A model generated the notes under the pieces. That model did no database searches. It was not told the DNA's origin and was given only the letters and a program-made list of their open reading frames with translations. The translations under genes and the position numbers were made by a program. A stretch of DNA of 64,000 nucleotides, taken from assembly GCA_943788445.1 (NCBI GenBank), contig CALSQH010000003.1:124001-188000 (forward strand), written 5' to 3'. The stretch is from an uncultured Pseudomonadales bacterium. Its GTDB lineage: Bacteria; Pseudomonadota; Gammaproteobacteria; Pseudomonadales; Porticoccaceae. Positions 11,745 to 20,938 of this stretch are shown here, piece by piece (the first letter of the stretch is position 1; each line of letters opens with the position of its first letter).

Positions 11745-13991
11745 TTACTCCGCTGTATCTATTGTGATCTCTAGCCCTACTGCAGCGGCTAACCCGACAA
11801 AGTCAGGGAATGATGTCGCAACATTGTTACAGTCGTGTATCAGTATTGGGTTTTCTGCACGTAAACCGGCGATGGCGAAGGCCATGGCGATGCGGTGGTC
11901 GTCGTGACTGTGGACTTCTCCACCGCCTATTTTGCCACCTTGAATGCGTATTCCATCTGGGGTTGCCTGTGCATCGACTCCCAGTGTGACTAGGCCGTCG
12001 GCCATGCTTTGAATGCGGTCGCTTTCTTTGACGCGCAGTTCTTCGGCACCGGTTAGTACGGTTTCACCTTGGGCGCAGGCGGCGGCTATAAAGAGTACCG
12101 GGAATTCGTCAATGGCTAAGGGGACCTGATCTTCGGGTATCACTATGCCGTTTAACTCGGCGTAACGGACGCGAATGTCGGCTACGGGTTCGCCGCCTAC
12201 TTCACGTTCATTAGATAGTTCAATGAGGGTGCCCATCTGACGGAGGATGTTGATCACGCCAACTCGGGTTGGGTTTACGCCGACGTGGCGCAGGGTGATA
12301 TCTGATCCTGGGGTTATTGCCGCAGCAACCATAAAGAATGCTGAGGAGGAGATATCGGCGGGTACGTCGATTCGCGTTGCGGTTAGTGATCCGCCGCCAC
12401 TTAGGGAGGCTTTGCTGCCTTCGGTGGTGACATTGTATCCAAAGCCACGCAACATACGCTCGCTGTGGTCGCGGGTGGGCGCTGGCTCTACTGTGGAGGT
12501 TTTTCCTTCGGCGTAGAGGCCGGCCAAAAGTACGCAGGATTTAACCTGGGCGCTGGCCATGGGCAAGACATAATCAATGGCTTTAAGTTTTTTGCCACCT
12601 TTTATACGCATGGGTGGTCTGCCGCCGGGTGCGGTTTCAATCACTGCGCCCATTTCGGCGAGTGGGTTGGCGACGCGAGCCATGGGGCGTCCAGACAGAG
12701 ATTCATCTCCGGTCAGTTCGACGTCAAAGCTCTGTCCTGCCAATAGGCCGCTTAGCAGGCGCATGGAGGTGCCTGAGTTGCCTAGATAGAGTGATTTGCT
12801 TGGGGCTTTGAGTCCGTGCAGGCCGACGCCGTGTATGACTACGCGACCTTCATTGGGGCCTTCGATGACTACGCCCATATCACGGAATGCCTGTAGTGTG
12901 GCTAGGCTGTCTTCGCCTTCGAGGAATCCGGTGACTTCGGTCATGCCTTGGGCGATGGAGCCGAGCATAATTGAACGATGTGACATTGATTTGTCACCTG
13001 GTACGCGGATATCGCCGCGTGCTTCTCCCCCGGGAGAAACTGTGTAGTTTATTATTTTCTCTGACATAGGTTCTTGTAGTGCCTTGCTTTCGATTAATTT
13101 TCCAAAATGATTTCGTGCATCTCGTGCACGGGTGAATACGTCCATCAGGTAGGTTTGATCTCCGCTGTCGATGGCGCTGCGCAGTTCGCTAAAGTCATTC
13201 ATAATTTGGTCGAGTACGCTGAGAATGGCGTCGCGGTTGGCCAGTGCTATATCTCGCCACATGATTGGGTCGCTGGCGGCTATGCGAGTAAAGTCGCGGA
13301 AGCCTCCGGCGGCATAGCGAAAGATTTCTCGGTCTTTGCGCATGCTGGCTAGGGTATCAACTAGCGAGTAAGCGAGAAAATGCGGCAGATGACTGGTGGC
13401 GGCTAAGACTTCGTCGTGCTCTTTAATGTCCATTGAGGAGACGATGGCGCCAACGGATTGCCAGAGCTTTTCGACTAAACGGATATGCTGTTCGGTGCAG
13501 TTCTCATGGGGCGTTAGGATTACCCGATGATCTTTAAATAAGTCAGCTTTGGCGGCGGTTACGCCACTTTTTTCTGATCCGGCAATCGGGTGCCCTGGCA
13601 CCAGTTGGGGTGGCAGTTGGCCATAGATTGTCTGTGCGGCATCGACCACACTGCCCTTTACGCTGGCCACGTCGGTGAGGGTGACATCGGCTGATAGCAG
13701 TTTGTGACAGTCTTCGAGTATTGAGGGTACGGTGAGGGTTGGCACGCCAATGACGACGATGTCGCCTGCACCTAGCTGCGGAGCAATGGCGGCTAAACTC
13801 TGTTCTGCGCGATCAATTATGCCGGCTTCAAGGGCGATATCTAGGGTTGATGTGCGTCGTGAAATCCCCACTACTTCTTGTGTTATACCGGCTTTTCGGG
13901 CTGCGACGGCAAGACTTGAGCCGATGAGGCCCAGTCCGATAACAACTAGTCGATTGACTGTGGTGTTAGCTGTGTGAGAATTTTCTACCAT
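11745..13991 (-). CDS. Fused prephenate dehydrogenase and EPSP synthase (TyrA-AroA)
   Basis: This is a two-enzyme fusion of aromatic amino acid synthesis. Residues 1 to about 305 are a TyrA-type NAD(P)-dependent dehydrogenase, with the Rossmann motif VVIGLGLIGSSLA, GHPIAGSEKSGV and TSHLPHFLAYSL. It converts prephenate or arogenate towards tyrosine. Residues from about 309 to 748 are AroA, which makes 5-enolpyruvylshikimate 3-phosphate: IRVPGDKSMSHRS, LGNSGTSMRLLSG, LTGDESLSGRP and the C-terminal SHDDHRIAMAFA. Fusions of this type are known in Pseudomonas. An internal ATG (Met309) sits exactly at the AroA start, so separate AroA translation is conceivable. pheA lies 54 bases upstream; no hisC gene intervenes, unlike in some pseudomonads. 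Confidence 0.95.
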   Translation of the reverse strand: MVENSHTANTTVNRLVVIGLGLIGSSLAVAARKAGITQEVVGISRRTSTLDIALEAGIIDRAEQSLAAIAPQLGAGDIVVIGVPTLTVPSILEDCHKLLSADVTLTDVASVKGSVVDAAQTIYGQLPPQLVPGHPIAGSEKSGVTAAKADLFKDHRVILTPHENCTEQHIRLVEKLWQSVGAIVSSMDIKEHDEVLAATSHLPHFLAYSLVDTLASMRKDREIFRYAAGGFRDFTRIAASDPIMWRDIALANRDAILSVLDQIMNDFSELRSAIDSGDQTYLMDVFTRARDARNHFGKLIESKALQEPMSEKIINYTVSPGGEARGDIRVPGDKSMSHRSIMLGSIAQGMTEVTGFLEGEDSLATLQAFRDMGVVIEGPNEGRVVIHGVGLHGLKAPSKSLYLGNSGTSMRLLSGLLAGQSFDVELTGDESLSGRPMARVANPLAEMGAVIETAPGGRPPMRIKGGKKLKAIDYVLPMASAQVKSCVLLAGLYAEGKTSTVEPAPTRDHSERMLRGFGYNVTTEGSKASLSGGGSLTATRIDVPADISSSAFFMVAAAITPGSDITLRHVGVNPTRVGVINILRQMGTLIELSNEREVGGEPVADIRVRYAELNGIVIPEDQVPLAIDEFPVLFIAAACAQGETVLTGAEELRVKESDRIQSMADGLVTLGVDAQATPDGIRIQGGKIGGGEVHSHDDHRIAMAFAIAGLRAENPILIHDCNNVATSFPDFVGLAAAVGLEITIDTAE

Positions 13992-14045
13992 TAATACATC
14001 ACTTTGAGTAATACAGATTAATCGCTGCGAATTGACGGGCAGCGG

Positions 14046-15131
14046 TTACAAAACACCTCTTGGGTATGAACCCAGCACTTTAATGTCTGCTACATCTAAG
14101 GCGAGCTCTTCGAGTACCTTGGTTGCTACAGGGTTGTCCATATGCCCGGCAAAGTCGATAAAGAATACGTAGGACCACTTGCTGCTGCGCGATGGCCGCG
14201 ATTCGAGGCGGGTCATATCCAGATCGTGTTTGCGGAAGGGTTCTAATAGGTCGTGAAGCGCTCCGGGGCGATTGTGTACTGATACCACGATTGAGGTTTT
14301 GTCATCTCCACTGGGGCCTACGGCTTCGCGTCCAATAATCAGGAAGCGGGTGGAGTTGTCTGGGCGATCTTCGATATTTTCCCAGAGTTTTTCCAATTCG
14401 TAGAGTTCGCAGGACATGTCGCCGGCAATCGCCGCTGAGTTCCATTCGCCTTTTACTCGGCGCGCTGCTTCAGCATTGCTGCTTACAGCTACTCGTTCAA
14501 TATTCGGGTAGTTGGAGTCGAGCCATTTGCGACATTGAGCAAGGGACTGGGAATGGGAGTAGACGCGGGTAATATTATTTTTGTTGGTGTTTGGTCCGAT
14601 CATAAAGTGCTGATGGATACGCAGTTCAACTTCACCGCAAATCTTTACCGATGAATCCATAAAGCTATCTAATGTATGACTGACTACGCCTTCCGTTGAG
14701 TTTTCAACGGGCACAACGCCGTAGTTGCAGGATCCGGCTAGCACATCTCTGAAAACTTCGTCGATGGCGGCTTTGGGGACGGTCTCGGCGGATGCGCCGA
14801 AGTGCTTGATGGCGGCTTCTTGGGTAAAGGTTCCCTCAGGCCCAAGAAAGGCGACGTTGATCGGCTGTTCAAGCGCCAAACAGGCGGACATAATCTGCCG
14901 AAACAGGCGCGCCATCTCTTCGTTGTCGAGTGGCCCGGTGTTTTTTTCCATCACTGAGCGCAACACCTGAGCTTCGCGCTCAGGTTTGTAATAAGCCGCA
15001 TCACCCTGCTGTTTTTTTATCTCGGCAACGTTTTGTGCACAGCGCGCTCGGGCGCTGATGTTTTCCATGATCTGTTGATCAAGGGCGTCAATTTCATTTC
15101 TCAGATCAAGAAGTGGATTCTTTTCAGCCAT
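14046..15131 (-). CDS. pheA: Bifunctional chorismate mutase / prephenate dehydratase
   Basis: PheA rearranges chorismate to prephenate and dehydrates it to phenylpyruvate for phenylalanine synthesis. The 361-residue product has an AroQ-type mutase domain at residues 1-90 (LRNEIDALDQQIMENISARA, then YYKPEREAQVL). The dehydratase domain follows (VAFLGPEGTFTQEA, GVVPVENSTEGVV, SHSQSLAQCRKWL, NSTRFLIIG), then a C-terminal ACT domain for feedback by phenylalanine (TSIVVSVHNRPGALHDLLEPF, LESRPSR). It starts 5 bases after the gyrA stop. The serC gene that often sits between gyrA and pheA in pseudomonads is absent. Assignment is firm. Confidence 0.96.
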   Translation of the reverse strand: MAEKNPLLDLRNEIDALDQQIMENISARARCAQNVAEIKKQQGDAAYYKPEREAQVLRSVMEKNTGPLDNEEMARLFRQIMSACLALEQPINVAFLGPEGTFTQEAAIKHFGASAETVPKAAIDEVFRDVLAGSCNYGVVPVENSTEGVVSHTLDSFMDSSVKICGEVELRIHQHFMIGPNTNKNNITRVYSHSQSLAQCRKWLDSNYPNIERVAVSSNAEAARRVKGEWNSAAIAGDMSCELYELEKLWENIEDRPDNSTRFLIIGREAVGPSGDDKTSIVVSVHNRPGALHDLLEPFRKHDLDMTRLESRPSRSSKWSYVFFIDFAGHMDNPVATKVLEELALDVADIKVLGSYPRGVL

Positions 15132-15136
15132 TATTT

Positions 15137-17812
15137 TTAACCTTCAGAGCCATCAGCGGAAGAAGAGCCATCAGCGGAAGAAGAGCCATCAGCGGTCTCT
15201 TTATTAGAAGCTTCTTCGTTAGAAGAGTCTTCATTAGAAGCCGCTTCAACTAAAACGCCATCTTCATCAAAAACGTCCTCTTCCTCTGGCTCGGCAATAC
15301 GTGCCAATCGGACCAGATTCTCGCTGTCTTTAAGACGAATAATTCGCACGCCCTGGGTGTTTCGGCCCACCACTGAAACTTCATCACCGCGGGTTCTCAC
15401 CATTGTCCCCTGATCTGAAATAAGCATTATTTCATCACCGGAAAACAGCTGGGTTGAGCCTACTAATGGGCCATTTCGCTCACTGGCCTGAATCGCAATC
15501 ATACCTTTACCACCACGACCCTTCGTTGGGAATTCGGTGACTTTGGTACGCTTGCCGTAACCATTTTGGCAGACGGTTAACAGGAAGCCCTCCTCTTCTG
15601 GGACAACCATAGAGATAACTTTGTGCTCTTCCGGCAGGCGCATTCCGCGAACACCTTTGGATACTCGACCCATGGCGCGTGCGTCGGTGCTGGCAAAGCG
15701 TACGGCCTTACCCTCAGAACTCAACAGCATGATATCGCTGTCGTCATCAATAATGGCAGTGCCTACTAAGTGATCGCCTTCAACCAGATCAACTGCGCGC
15801 AAACCAACACTGCGGGGTCGCGAGTATTGCTCCAGCGAGGTCTTTTTCACGGTGCCATTAGCTGTCGCCATAATAACGAACTTGTCGGCGCTGTATTCTT
15901 CTACTGGCAGGATTGAGCTGATGCGCTCGCCTTCACCAAGGGGCAGCAGATTAATCACCGGGCGTCCGCGCGAGTTTCGGCCAGCCACAGGTATCTGATA
16001 AACCTTGAGCCAGTAAACCTTACCCAAGTTGGTAAAGCAAAGTATCGTTGCGTGGGTGCTGGCAACTAGCAGGTGTTCGACAAAGTCTTCGTCTTTGACT
16101 GCAGTTGCTGACTTGCCCATGCCGCCGCGACGCTGTGCTTGGTAGTCGCTGAGCGGTTGTGTTTTGGCGTATCCGCCGTTGGAGATGGTGACTACGCGAT
16201 CTTCTTCGGTAATCAGGTCTTCAACGGTGAGGTCGTGCAGTGATTCAATAATTTCGGTGCGACGCTCATCGCCAAATTCTTCGATAACGGCTTCGAGCTC
16301 TTCGCGGATTACGGTCATCAGTCGCGTCAGATCACCAAGGATTTCTTGGTACTCGGCAATTTCTTCGAGCTTGACGGTAAACTCGGCAATAATCTTGTCC
16401 TGCTCCATACCGGTTAGGCGGTGCAGACGCAGTTCGAGAATCTCTTTGGCCTGTTCTGGTGACAGGTGGTATTTGCCATCGCGCATTCCGTGCTGCTCTT
16501 CTAGCCAGTCAGGTCGTGTCGCTTGGGGACCTGCACGTTCGAGCATAGCGGTCACTGTTCCTGGGTTCCAGCCGCGGGCAACCAGTGCTTCACGCGCTTC
16601 AGACGCTGTCGGTGATTGCTTGATCAGGGTGATAATTTCATCAATGTTCGACAGTGCTATGGCGAAGCCTTCAAGGGTATGAGCACGCTCTCGGGCTTTG
16701 CGCAGCAGATAGATTGTTCTGCGTGTCACTACTTCGCGGCGATGGCGCAGGAATGCATTGATCAGTTGTTGAAGGTTGAGTATCTTTGGCTGGCCATCGA
16801 CCAATGCCACTACGTTGATGCCGAACACGCTCTGCAGTTGAGTCTGTGCAAAGAGGTTGTTTAAAACCACCTCACCGACGTCGGCGCGCTTAATTTCAAT
16901 CACGATGCGCATACCGTCTTTGTCTGACTCATCGCGCAGTTCGGAGATTCCTTCGAGCTTTTTCTCTTTTACCAATTCAGCAATGCGCTCAATTAAACGC
17001 GCTTTGTTAAGCTGGTAGGGGATTTCGGTGATTATAATAGTTTCGCGCTTGGTCTTTTCATTGACTTCTATATCGGCTTTGGCACGGATACGGATACGTC
17101 CGCGACCGGTGCGATAGGCTTCAATAATACCTGCTCGGCCATTGATGATAGCGCCGGTGGGGAAGTCGGGACCAGGGATATATTCCATCAGTTCGTCGAC
17201 GGTGATATCCGGATTTTCAATCATTGCCAGACAACCTTTAACCACTTCGGTTAGGTTGTGGGGCGGGATATTAGTCGCCATACCCACCGCAATACCGGAG
17301 GAGCCGTTGACCAGCAGGTTGGGTATGCGGGTGGGCATAACCACTGGAATCTGTTCAGTTTCATCATAGTTGGGGACGAAGTCGACGGTGTCTTTTTCCA
17401 GATCTTCAATCAGCGCATGGGCGATTTTGGTCATACGGATTTCGGTATATCGCATTGCCGCAGCGGAGTCACCATCAACGGAACCGAAGTTGCCTTGACC
17501 ATCAACCAACATATAGCGCAACGAGAACGGCTGAGCCATTCGTACGATGGTCTCGTAAACGGCCGAATCACCATGTGGGTGATACTTACCAATTACGTCA
17601 CCAACAACACGGGCAGACTTTTTGTAGGCTTTGTTCCAATCATTGCCCAGCTCGCGCATAGCGAATAGTGCGCGACGATGCACAGGCTTGAGGCCGTCTC
17701 TTACATCCGGTAATGCTCTGCCAACAATCACGCTCATGGCGTAGGCTAGGTATGACTGTTTGAGCTCGTCTTCGATGTTTACTGGAACAATTTCTTTTGC
17801 TATTTCACCCAT
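15137..17812 (-). CDS. gyrA: DNA gyrase subunit A
   Basis: GyrA is the DNA-breaking and rejoining subunit of gyrase, which adds negative supercoils. The 891-residue product has the N-terminal winged-helix domain, with the quinolone-determining segment [12 protein letters not shown] (Ser83, Glu87 in E. coli numbering) and the active-site tyrosine in [10 protein letters not shown]. The C-terminal beta-pinwheel has the gyrase-box region QRRGGMGK and repeated G-R-G-rich blades. Ser83 is the usual quinolone-sensitive residue; Glu87 is a natural variant in several genera. The extreme C terminus is an acidic, low-complexity tail ending in three ADGSSS-like units coded by an 18-base tandem repeat. 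The gene diverges from mtaD and leads into pheA. Confidence 0.97.
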   Translation of the reverse strand: MGEIAKEIVPVNIEDELKQSYLAYAMSVIVGRALPDVRDGLKPVHRRALFAMRELGNDWNKAYKKSARVVGDVIGKYHPHGDSAVYETIVRMAQPFSLRYMLVDGQGNFGSVDGDSAAAMRYTEIRMTKIAHALIEDLEKDTVDFVPNYDETEQIPVVMPTRIPNLLVNGSSGIAVGMATNIPPHNLTEVVKGCLAMIENPDITVDELMEYIPGPDFPTGAIINGRAGIIEAYRTGRGRIRIRAKADIEVNEKTKRETIIITEIPYQLNKARLIERIAELVKEKKLEGISELRDESDKDGMRIVIEIKRADVGEVVLNNLFAQTQLQSVFGINVVALVDGQPKILNLQQLINAFLRHRREVVTRRTIYLLRKARERAHTLEGFAIALSNIDEIITLIKQSPTASEAREALVARGWNPGTVTAMLERAGPQATRPDWLEEQHGMRDGKYHLSPEQAKEILELRLHRLTGMEQDKIIAEFTVKLEEIAEYQEILGDLTRLMTVIREELEAVIEEFGDERRTEIIESLHDLTVEDLITEEDRVVTISNGGYAKTQPLSDYQAQRRGGMGKSATAVKDEDFVEHLLVASTHATILCFTNLGKVYWLKVYQIPVAGRNSRGRPVINLLPLGEGERISSILPVEEYSADKFVIMATANGTVKKTSLEQYSRPRSVGLRAVDLVEGDHLVGTAIIDDDSDIMLLSSEGKAVRFASTDARAMGRVSKGVRGMRLPEEHKVISMVVPEEEGFLLTVCQNGYGKRTKVTEFPTKGRGGKGMIAIQASERNGPLVGSTQLFSGDEIMLISDQGTMVRTRGDEVSVVGRNTQGVRIIRLKDSENLVRLARIAEPEEEDVFDEDGVLVEAASNEDSSNEEASNKETADGSSSADGSSSADGSEG
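15138..15196 (-). repeat. 18-base tandem repeat in the gyrA 3' end
   Basis: About three copies of GAGCCATCAGCGGAAGAA (plus-strand reading) code for [18 protein letters not shown] at the C terminus of GyrA. The copies are nearly identical at the DNA level, so expansion or contraction by slippage would keep the frame. Confidence 0.85.
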
Positions 17813-17990
17813 AAGATTCCGTTGCGTCCTAGTTTTTTATTGCTATTGTTTTGCCGCCGCATTTGGCTATAACTTGGCAGGTATTTATTGTGCACCAACA
17901 GGTACCAAAAACCGCCATTTCAAAGCCCGAAATATTACCACAGATATCCCCCTATGGGTCGCTTTTATTGCTCTGAAAGTCACCACAGAG

Positions 17991-18039
17991 CTTAAACCCA
18001 ATTAAAAAGTCGGTATACTGCCAGCACTTGCTCAGGAGG
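17991..18039 (+). promoter_or_regulatory. Candidate mtaD promoter -10 box and strong ribosome site
   Basis: TATACT at 18014-18019 is a good -10 box. A weak -35 candidate, CTTAAA, lies 17 bases upstream at 17991-17996. AGGAGG at 18034-18039 is a near-perfect ribosome site 4 bases before the mtaD ATG. The 231-base gap also has to contain the divergent gyrA promoter, which I could not place. Confidence 0.45.
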
Positions 18040-18043
18040 CTAC

Positions 18044-19366
18044 ATGCAGCCAACAAAAATCGATTTACTCATAAATAGTCGCTGGATCATTCCAATCGTT
18101 CCAGAAGACCGGGTTTATGAAAACTGTGCTCTGGCAATTGACCAACAAAAAATTGTCGGCATCTACCCGCAGGCTGAGGCTTCGAGTAAATTTAACGCCG
18201 ATTCGGTGGTTGATTTGGATGAGCATATTCTGATGCCGGGGCTGGTAAACGCTCACGGTCATGCGGCGATGAGCCTGTTGCGTGGCTATGCTGACGATCA
18301 ACCTCTAGAGCCTTGGTTGGAAGAACATATATGGCCGATTGAAAAGCGCTTTTTGAGTGAAAAATTTGTTGCCGATGGCGTCAAGCTGGCAATGGCTGAG
18401 ATGGTTCAAACCGGCACGACCTGTTTTGCCGATATGTACTTTTTTGCCGACAGTGCTGCAGAGCAGATTCGCGCCTGCGGTATGCGCAGTCAAATTGGCT
18501 TTACGGTGTTTGATTTCCCGACGGCTGATGGCAAAAATCCGGATGAGTATATTCACAAGGGCCTTAATCTTCGTGACACTTACAAAGATAACGATTTAAT
18601 CAAGATCGCCTGCGCGCCACATGCGCCCTATACGGTTGGTGATGAAACTCTGCGGCGCATTGCTACCTATGCCAATGAGCTTGATATGTCGGTGCATATT
18701 CACTGCCACGAGACGGCTAAAGAGATTACTGATTCGGTGCATTTACACAGCTGTCGGCCTATGCAGCGACTCGATGACCTAGGCATTTTGTTACCCCAGA
18801 CTCAGCTGGTGCATATGACTCAGATCGATAAAGACGATATTCGCCTGATTCAGGATAATAATTGCCATGTGGTGCACTGCCCTGAATCCAATCTTAAGCT
18901 GGCCAGTGGTTTCTGCCCTATCACCGAGCTGATGGATGCGGGTATCAATGTTGCTCTGGGCACCGATGGTGCGGCGAGCAACAATGATCTGGATCTGTTT
19001 GGCGAGTTAAAAACGGCGGCGCTGTTGGCCAAGGGTGTCTCTGGCGATGCGACTGCTCTGGATGCTCACGCTGCCCTGCGCATGGCGACGATTAATGGAG
19101 CTAAAGCACTCGGCTGGCAGGATCAAATTGGCAGCTTGGAGGCTGGTAAAAGCGCTGATGTAATTGCCGTGAAAATCAATTCTCTGAGTCAAAAACCGCT
19201 GTATAATCCAGCATCTCAATTGGTTTATACCAATGCCGGCAGCCAGGTAAGCCACAGCTGGGTTGCGGGTAAAGCACTGATGGCAGAGCGCGCTCTGCTA
19301 ACTTTAAATGAAGCTGAGCTGATCCAATCTGCGGATGAGTGGCGTAACAAAATCAGCCCCGACTAA
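18044..19366 (+). CDS. mtaD: 5'-methylthioadenosine/S-adenosylhomocysteine deaminase (TRZ/ATZ family)
   Basis: This amidohydrolase-fold enzyme deaminates methylthioadenosine (and often S-adenosylhomocysteine) to the inosine form, an entry to methionine salvage in bacteria lacking MTA phosphorylase. The 440-residue product has the metal site GLVNAHGHAAMSLLRG, the HIHCHETA segment, the VVHCPESNLKLASG loop and the catalytic LGTDGAASNN motif. Other TRZ/ATZ-family deaminases share this layout; the MTA assignment rests mainly on its position directly before ubiG and mupP, as in Pseudomonas. The start is fixed by a strong AGGAGG. It diverges from gyrA. Confidence 0.85.
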   Translation: MQPTKIDLLINSRWIIPIVPEDRVYENCALAIDQQKIVGIYPQAEASSKFNADSVVDLDEHILMPGLVNAHGHAAMSLLRGYADDQPLEPWLEEHIWPIEKRFLSEKFVADGVKLAMAEMVQTGTTCFADMYFFADSAAEQIRACGMRSQIGFTVFDFPTADGKNPDEYIHKGLNLRDTYKDNDLIKIACAPHAPYTVGDETLRRIATYANELDMSVHIHCHETAKEITDSVHLHSCRPMQRLDDLGILLPQTQLVHMTQIDKDDIRLIQDNNCHVVHCPESNLKLASGFCPITELMDAGINVALGTDGAASNNDLDLFGELKTAALLAKGVSGDATALDAHAALRMATINGAKALGWQDQIGSLEAGKSADVIAVKINSLSQKPLYNPASQLVYTNAGSQVSHSWVAGKALMAERALLTLNEAELIQSADEWRNKISPD

Positions 19367-19391
19367 CCCAATTTTTTGGTATTAATGCCTT

Positions 19392-20117
19392 ATGTCCAAT
19401 AGTGAAAAACCCGCGCATTTTAATGTTGATCCCGATGAGGTTGCCAAGTTTGAAAAGCTGGCCAGTCGCTGGTGGGATCGCAACAGTGAATTCAAACCAT
19501 TGCACGATATCAATCCCCTGCGCGCCAACTGGATAGATAAGCTGGCACCGGTGGCCGAACAGACGGTTCTCGATGTTGGCTGCGGCGGCGGTATTCTCTG
19601 TGAAGCCCTGGCGCAGCGCGGCGCGGTGGTAACCGGTATTGATATGGGTGAGGCGCCGCTCGCGGTGGGTAATCTTCACAAGCTTGAGTCTGGGGTTGAA
19701 GTGGATTATCAAAAATCTACTGCTGAGGATTTTGCTCAACAGCACGGCGAAGCGTTTGACACTGTTACCTGCTTGGAAATGCTTGAGCATGTACCTGATC
19801 CCAGCTCGGTTGTGGCGGCCTGTGCAGCGATGACTAAACCTGGCGGTTCGCTATTTTTCTCGACGATTAATCGCAACCCCAAGTCCTATCTGTTTGCGGT
19901 GATTGGTGTTGAATATGTTCTGCGTATGCTGCCCAAGGGCACTCATGAGTACGGTAAGTTTATTCGTCCGGCGGAACTTGGCCAGTGGATTAGGGAGGCG
20001 GGATTGGAGATTGATGAGATGACTGGATTGACCTATAACCCGTTGACCAAGACCTATCGTCTGAATGACTCTGATGTCAGTGTTAACTATATGATTTGCG
20101 CGCGCAAACCTGCCTAA
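19392..20117 (+). CDS. ubiG: Ubiquinone biosynthesis O-methyltransferase
   Basis: UbiG carries out both SAM-dependent O-methylations in ubiquinone synthesis. The 241-residue product begins with the family segment DPDEVAKFEKLASRWWD, followed by PLHDINPLRANWI, the SAM-binding motif LDVGCGGGILCEALA, a central VTCLEMLEHVPDP and the C-terminal FSTINRNPKSYLFAV. Length matches the E. coli enzyme. It lies 25 bases after mtaD and 23 before mupP, in one plus-strand operon. Its presence agrees with a respiring organism that also has a full cytochrome c maturation operon in this window. Confidence 0.96.
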   Translation: MSNSEKPAHFNVDPDEVAKFEKLASRWWDRNSEFKPLHDINPLRANWIDKLAPVAEQTVLDVGCGGGILCEALAQRGAVVTGIDMGEAPLAVGNLHKLESGVEVDYQKSTAEDFAQQHGEAFDTVTCLEMLEHVPDPSSVVAACAAMTKPGGSLFFSTINRNPKSYLFAVIGVEYVLRMLPKGTHEYGKFIRPAELGQWIREAGLEIDEMTGLTYNPLTKTYRLNDSDVSVNYMICARKPA

Positions 20118-20140
20118 CGAACTTTAATCGGACTATCTCT

Positions 20141-20803
20141 ATGCTCGACTTTAAGGGTTTGTTATTTGATCTAGATGGAACATTACTGGATACGGCGCCA
20201 GACTTTATCACTGCCTTAAACAAGCAATTAACGGTTCATGGCCGCAAGCCATTGCCAGATGACGCTATTCGCACCAGTGTGACTAATGGCTCGGTGGGTT
20301 TAATTCAGGCTGGCTTTAACATTGCTCCCGATCACGACCAATTTGAGACTCTTCGCGAAGAATTTTTAGAGCTCTACTTTGCCAATCTGGCGGATAAAAC
20401 TGCGCTATTTAGTGGTCTTCAAGAGGTTTTAGATGGGTGCCGCTCGCGGCGTATTCCCTGGGGCGTGGTAACCAATAAACCCTGGCGATATACCGAGTCG
20501 GCGATGGCTCAGCTGGGGCTTATGGAGAATGCGGCAACGGTGATCTGTCCAGATCATGTTAGACAATCCAAACCCCATCCCGAGGGAATTTTGCTGGCTT
20601 GCGCTGAGATTTCTCTGGCACCCGGTGATTGCCTCTATGTGGGTGATCATGTGCGTGATATTGAGGCGGGCCGCGCTGCGGGTACGCGCAATATTGCTGC
20701 GGCTTGGGGTTATATTGAGCGGGATGAACACATTGCCGACTGGCAGGCTGATTGGGTTGTTGAGCGGTCAGAGCAGTTGCATTCATTGTTGTTTGAGGGG
20801 TGA
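20141..20803 (+). CDS. mupP: HAD-family phosphatase, N-acetylmuramic acid 6-phosphate phosphatase MupP (Gph-like)
   Basis: This is a 220-residue haloacid dehalogenase-type phosphatase with the nucleophile motif FDLDGTLLDTAPDF at the N terminus, VVTNKPWRY as motif II, and KPHPEG with CLYVGDHVRDIEAGRAAG as motifs III and IV. The frame extends upstream into ubiG, but the ATG at 20141 gives the proper family start (MLDFKGLLFDLDGT). Phosphoglycolate phosphatases look alike. The position ubiG-mupP-yciK matches Pseudomonas, where the enzyme removes the phosphate from MurNAc-6-P in peptidoglycan recycling; that role is therefore preferred but inferred. Confidence 0.8.
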   Translation: MLDFKGLLFDLDGTLLDTAPDFITALNKQLTVHGRKPLPDDAIRTSVTNGSVGLIQAGFNIAPDHDQFETLREEFLELYFANLADKTALFSGLQEVLDGCRSRRIPWGVVTNKPWRYTESAMAQLGLMENAATVICPDHVRQSKPHPEGILLACAEISLAPGDCLYVGDHVRDIEAGRAAGTRNIAAAWGYIERDEHIADWQADWVVERSEQLHSLLFEG

Positions 20804-20832
20804 CAGTTTTTAATCACTTCGATCTATCTCTC

Positions 20833-20897
20833 TGTCATTTCGATCGAAGGGAGAAATCTGATGGAGATCCCTCGTCGCTTCGCTCTGTCGGGATGAC
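20833..20897 (+). repeat. Interspersed palindromic repeat with GTCAT/ATGAC ends
   Basis: This element in the 135-base mupP-yciK gap starts TGTCATTTCG and ends GGGATGACGA, so its ends are inverted repeats and the whole is an imperfect palindrome. A diverged half copy lies at 8538-8572 in opposite orientation. Such short non-coding repeats between genes are common in proteobacteria. Confidence 0.65.
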
Positions 20898-20938
20898 GAA
20901 ATAAAGCGCAAAACCAATACAATACAAGAGCACAAACT

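Noticed and set aside
19353..19790. 145-residue open frame antisense to ubiG
   Set aside because: It overlaps a firmly assigned gene entirely and reads as a low-complexity shadow.
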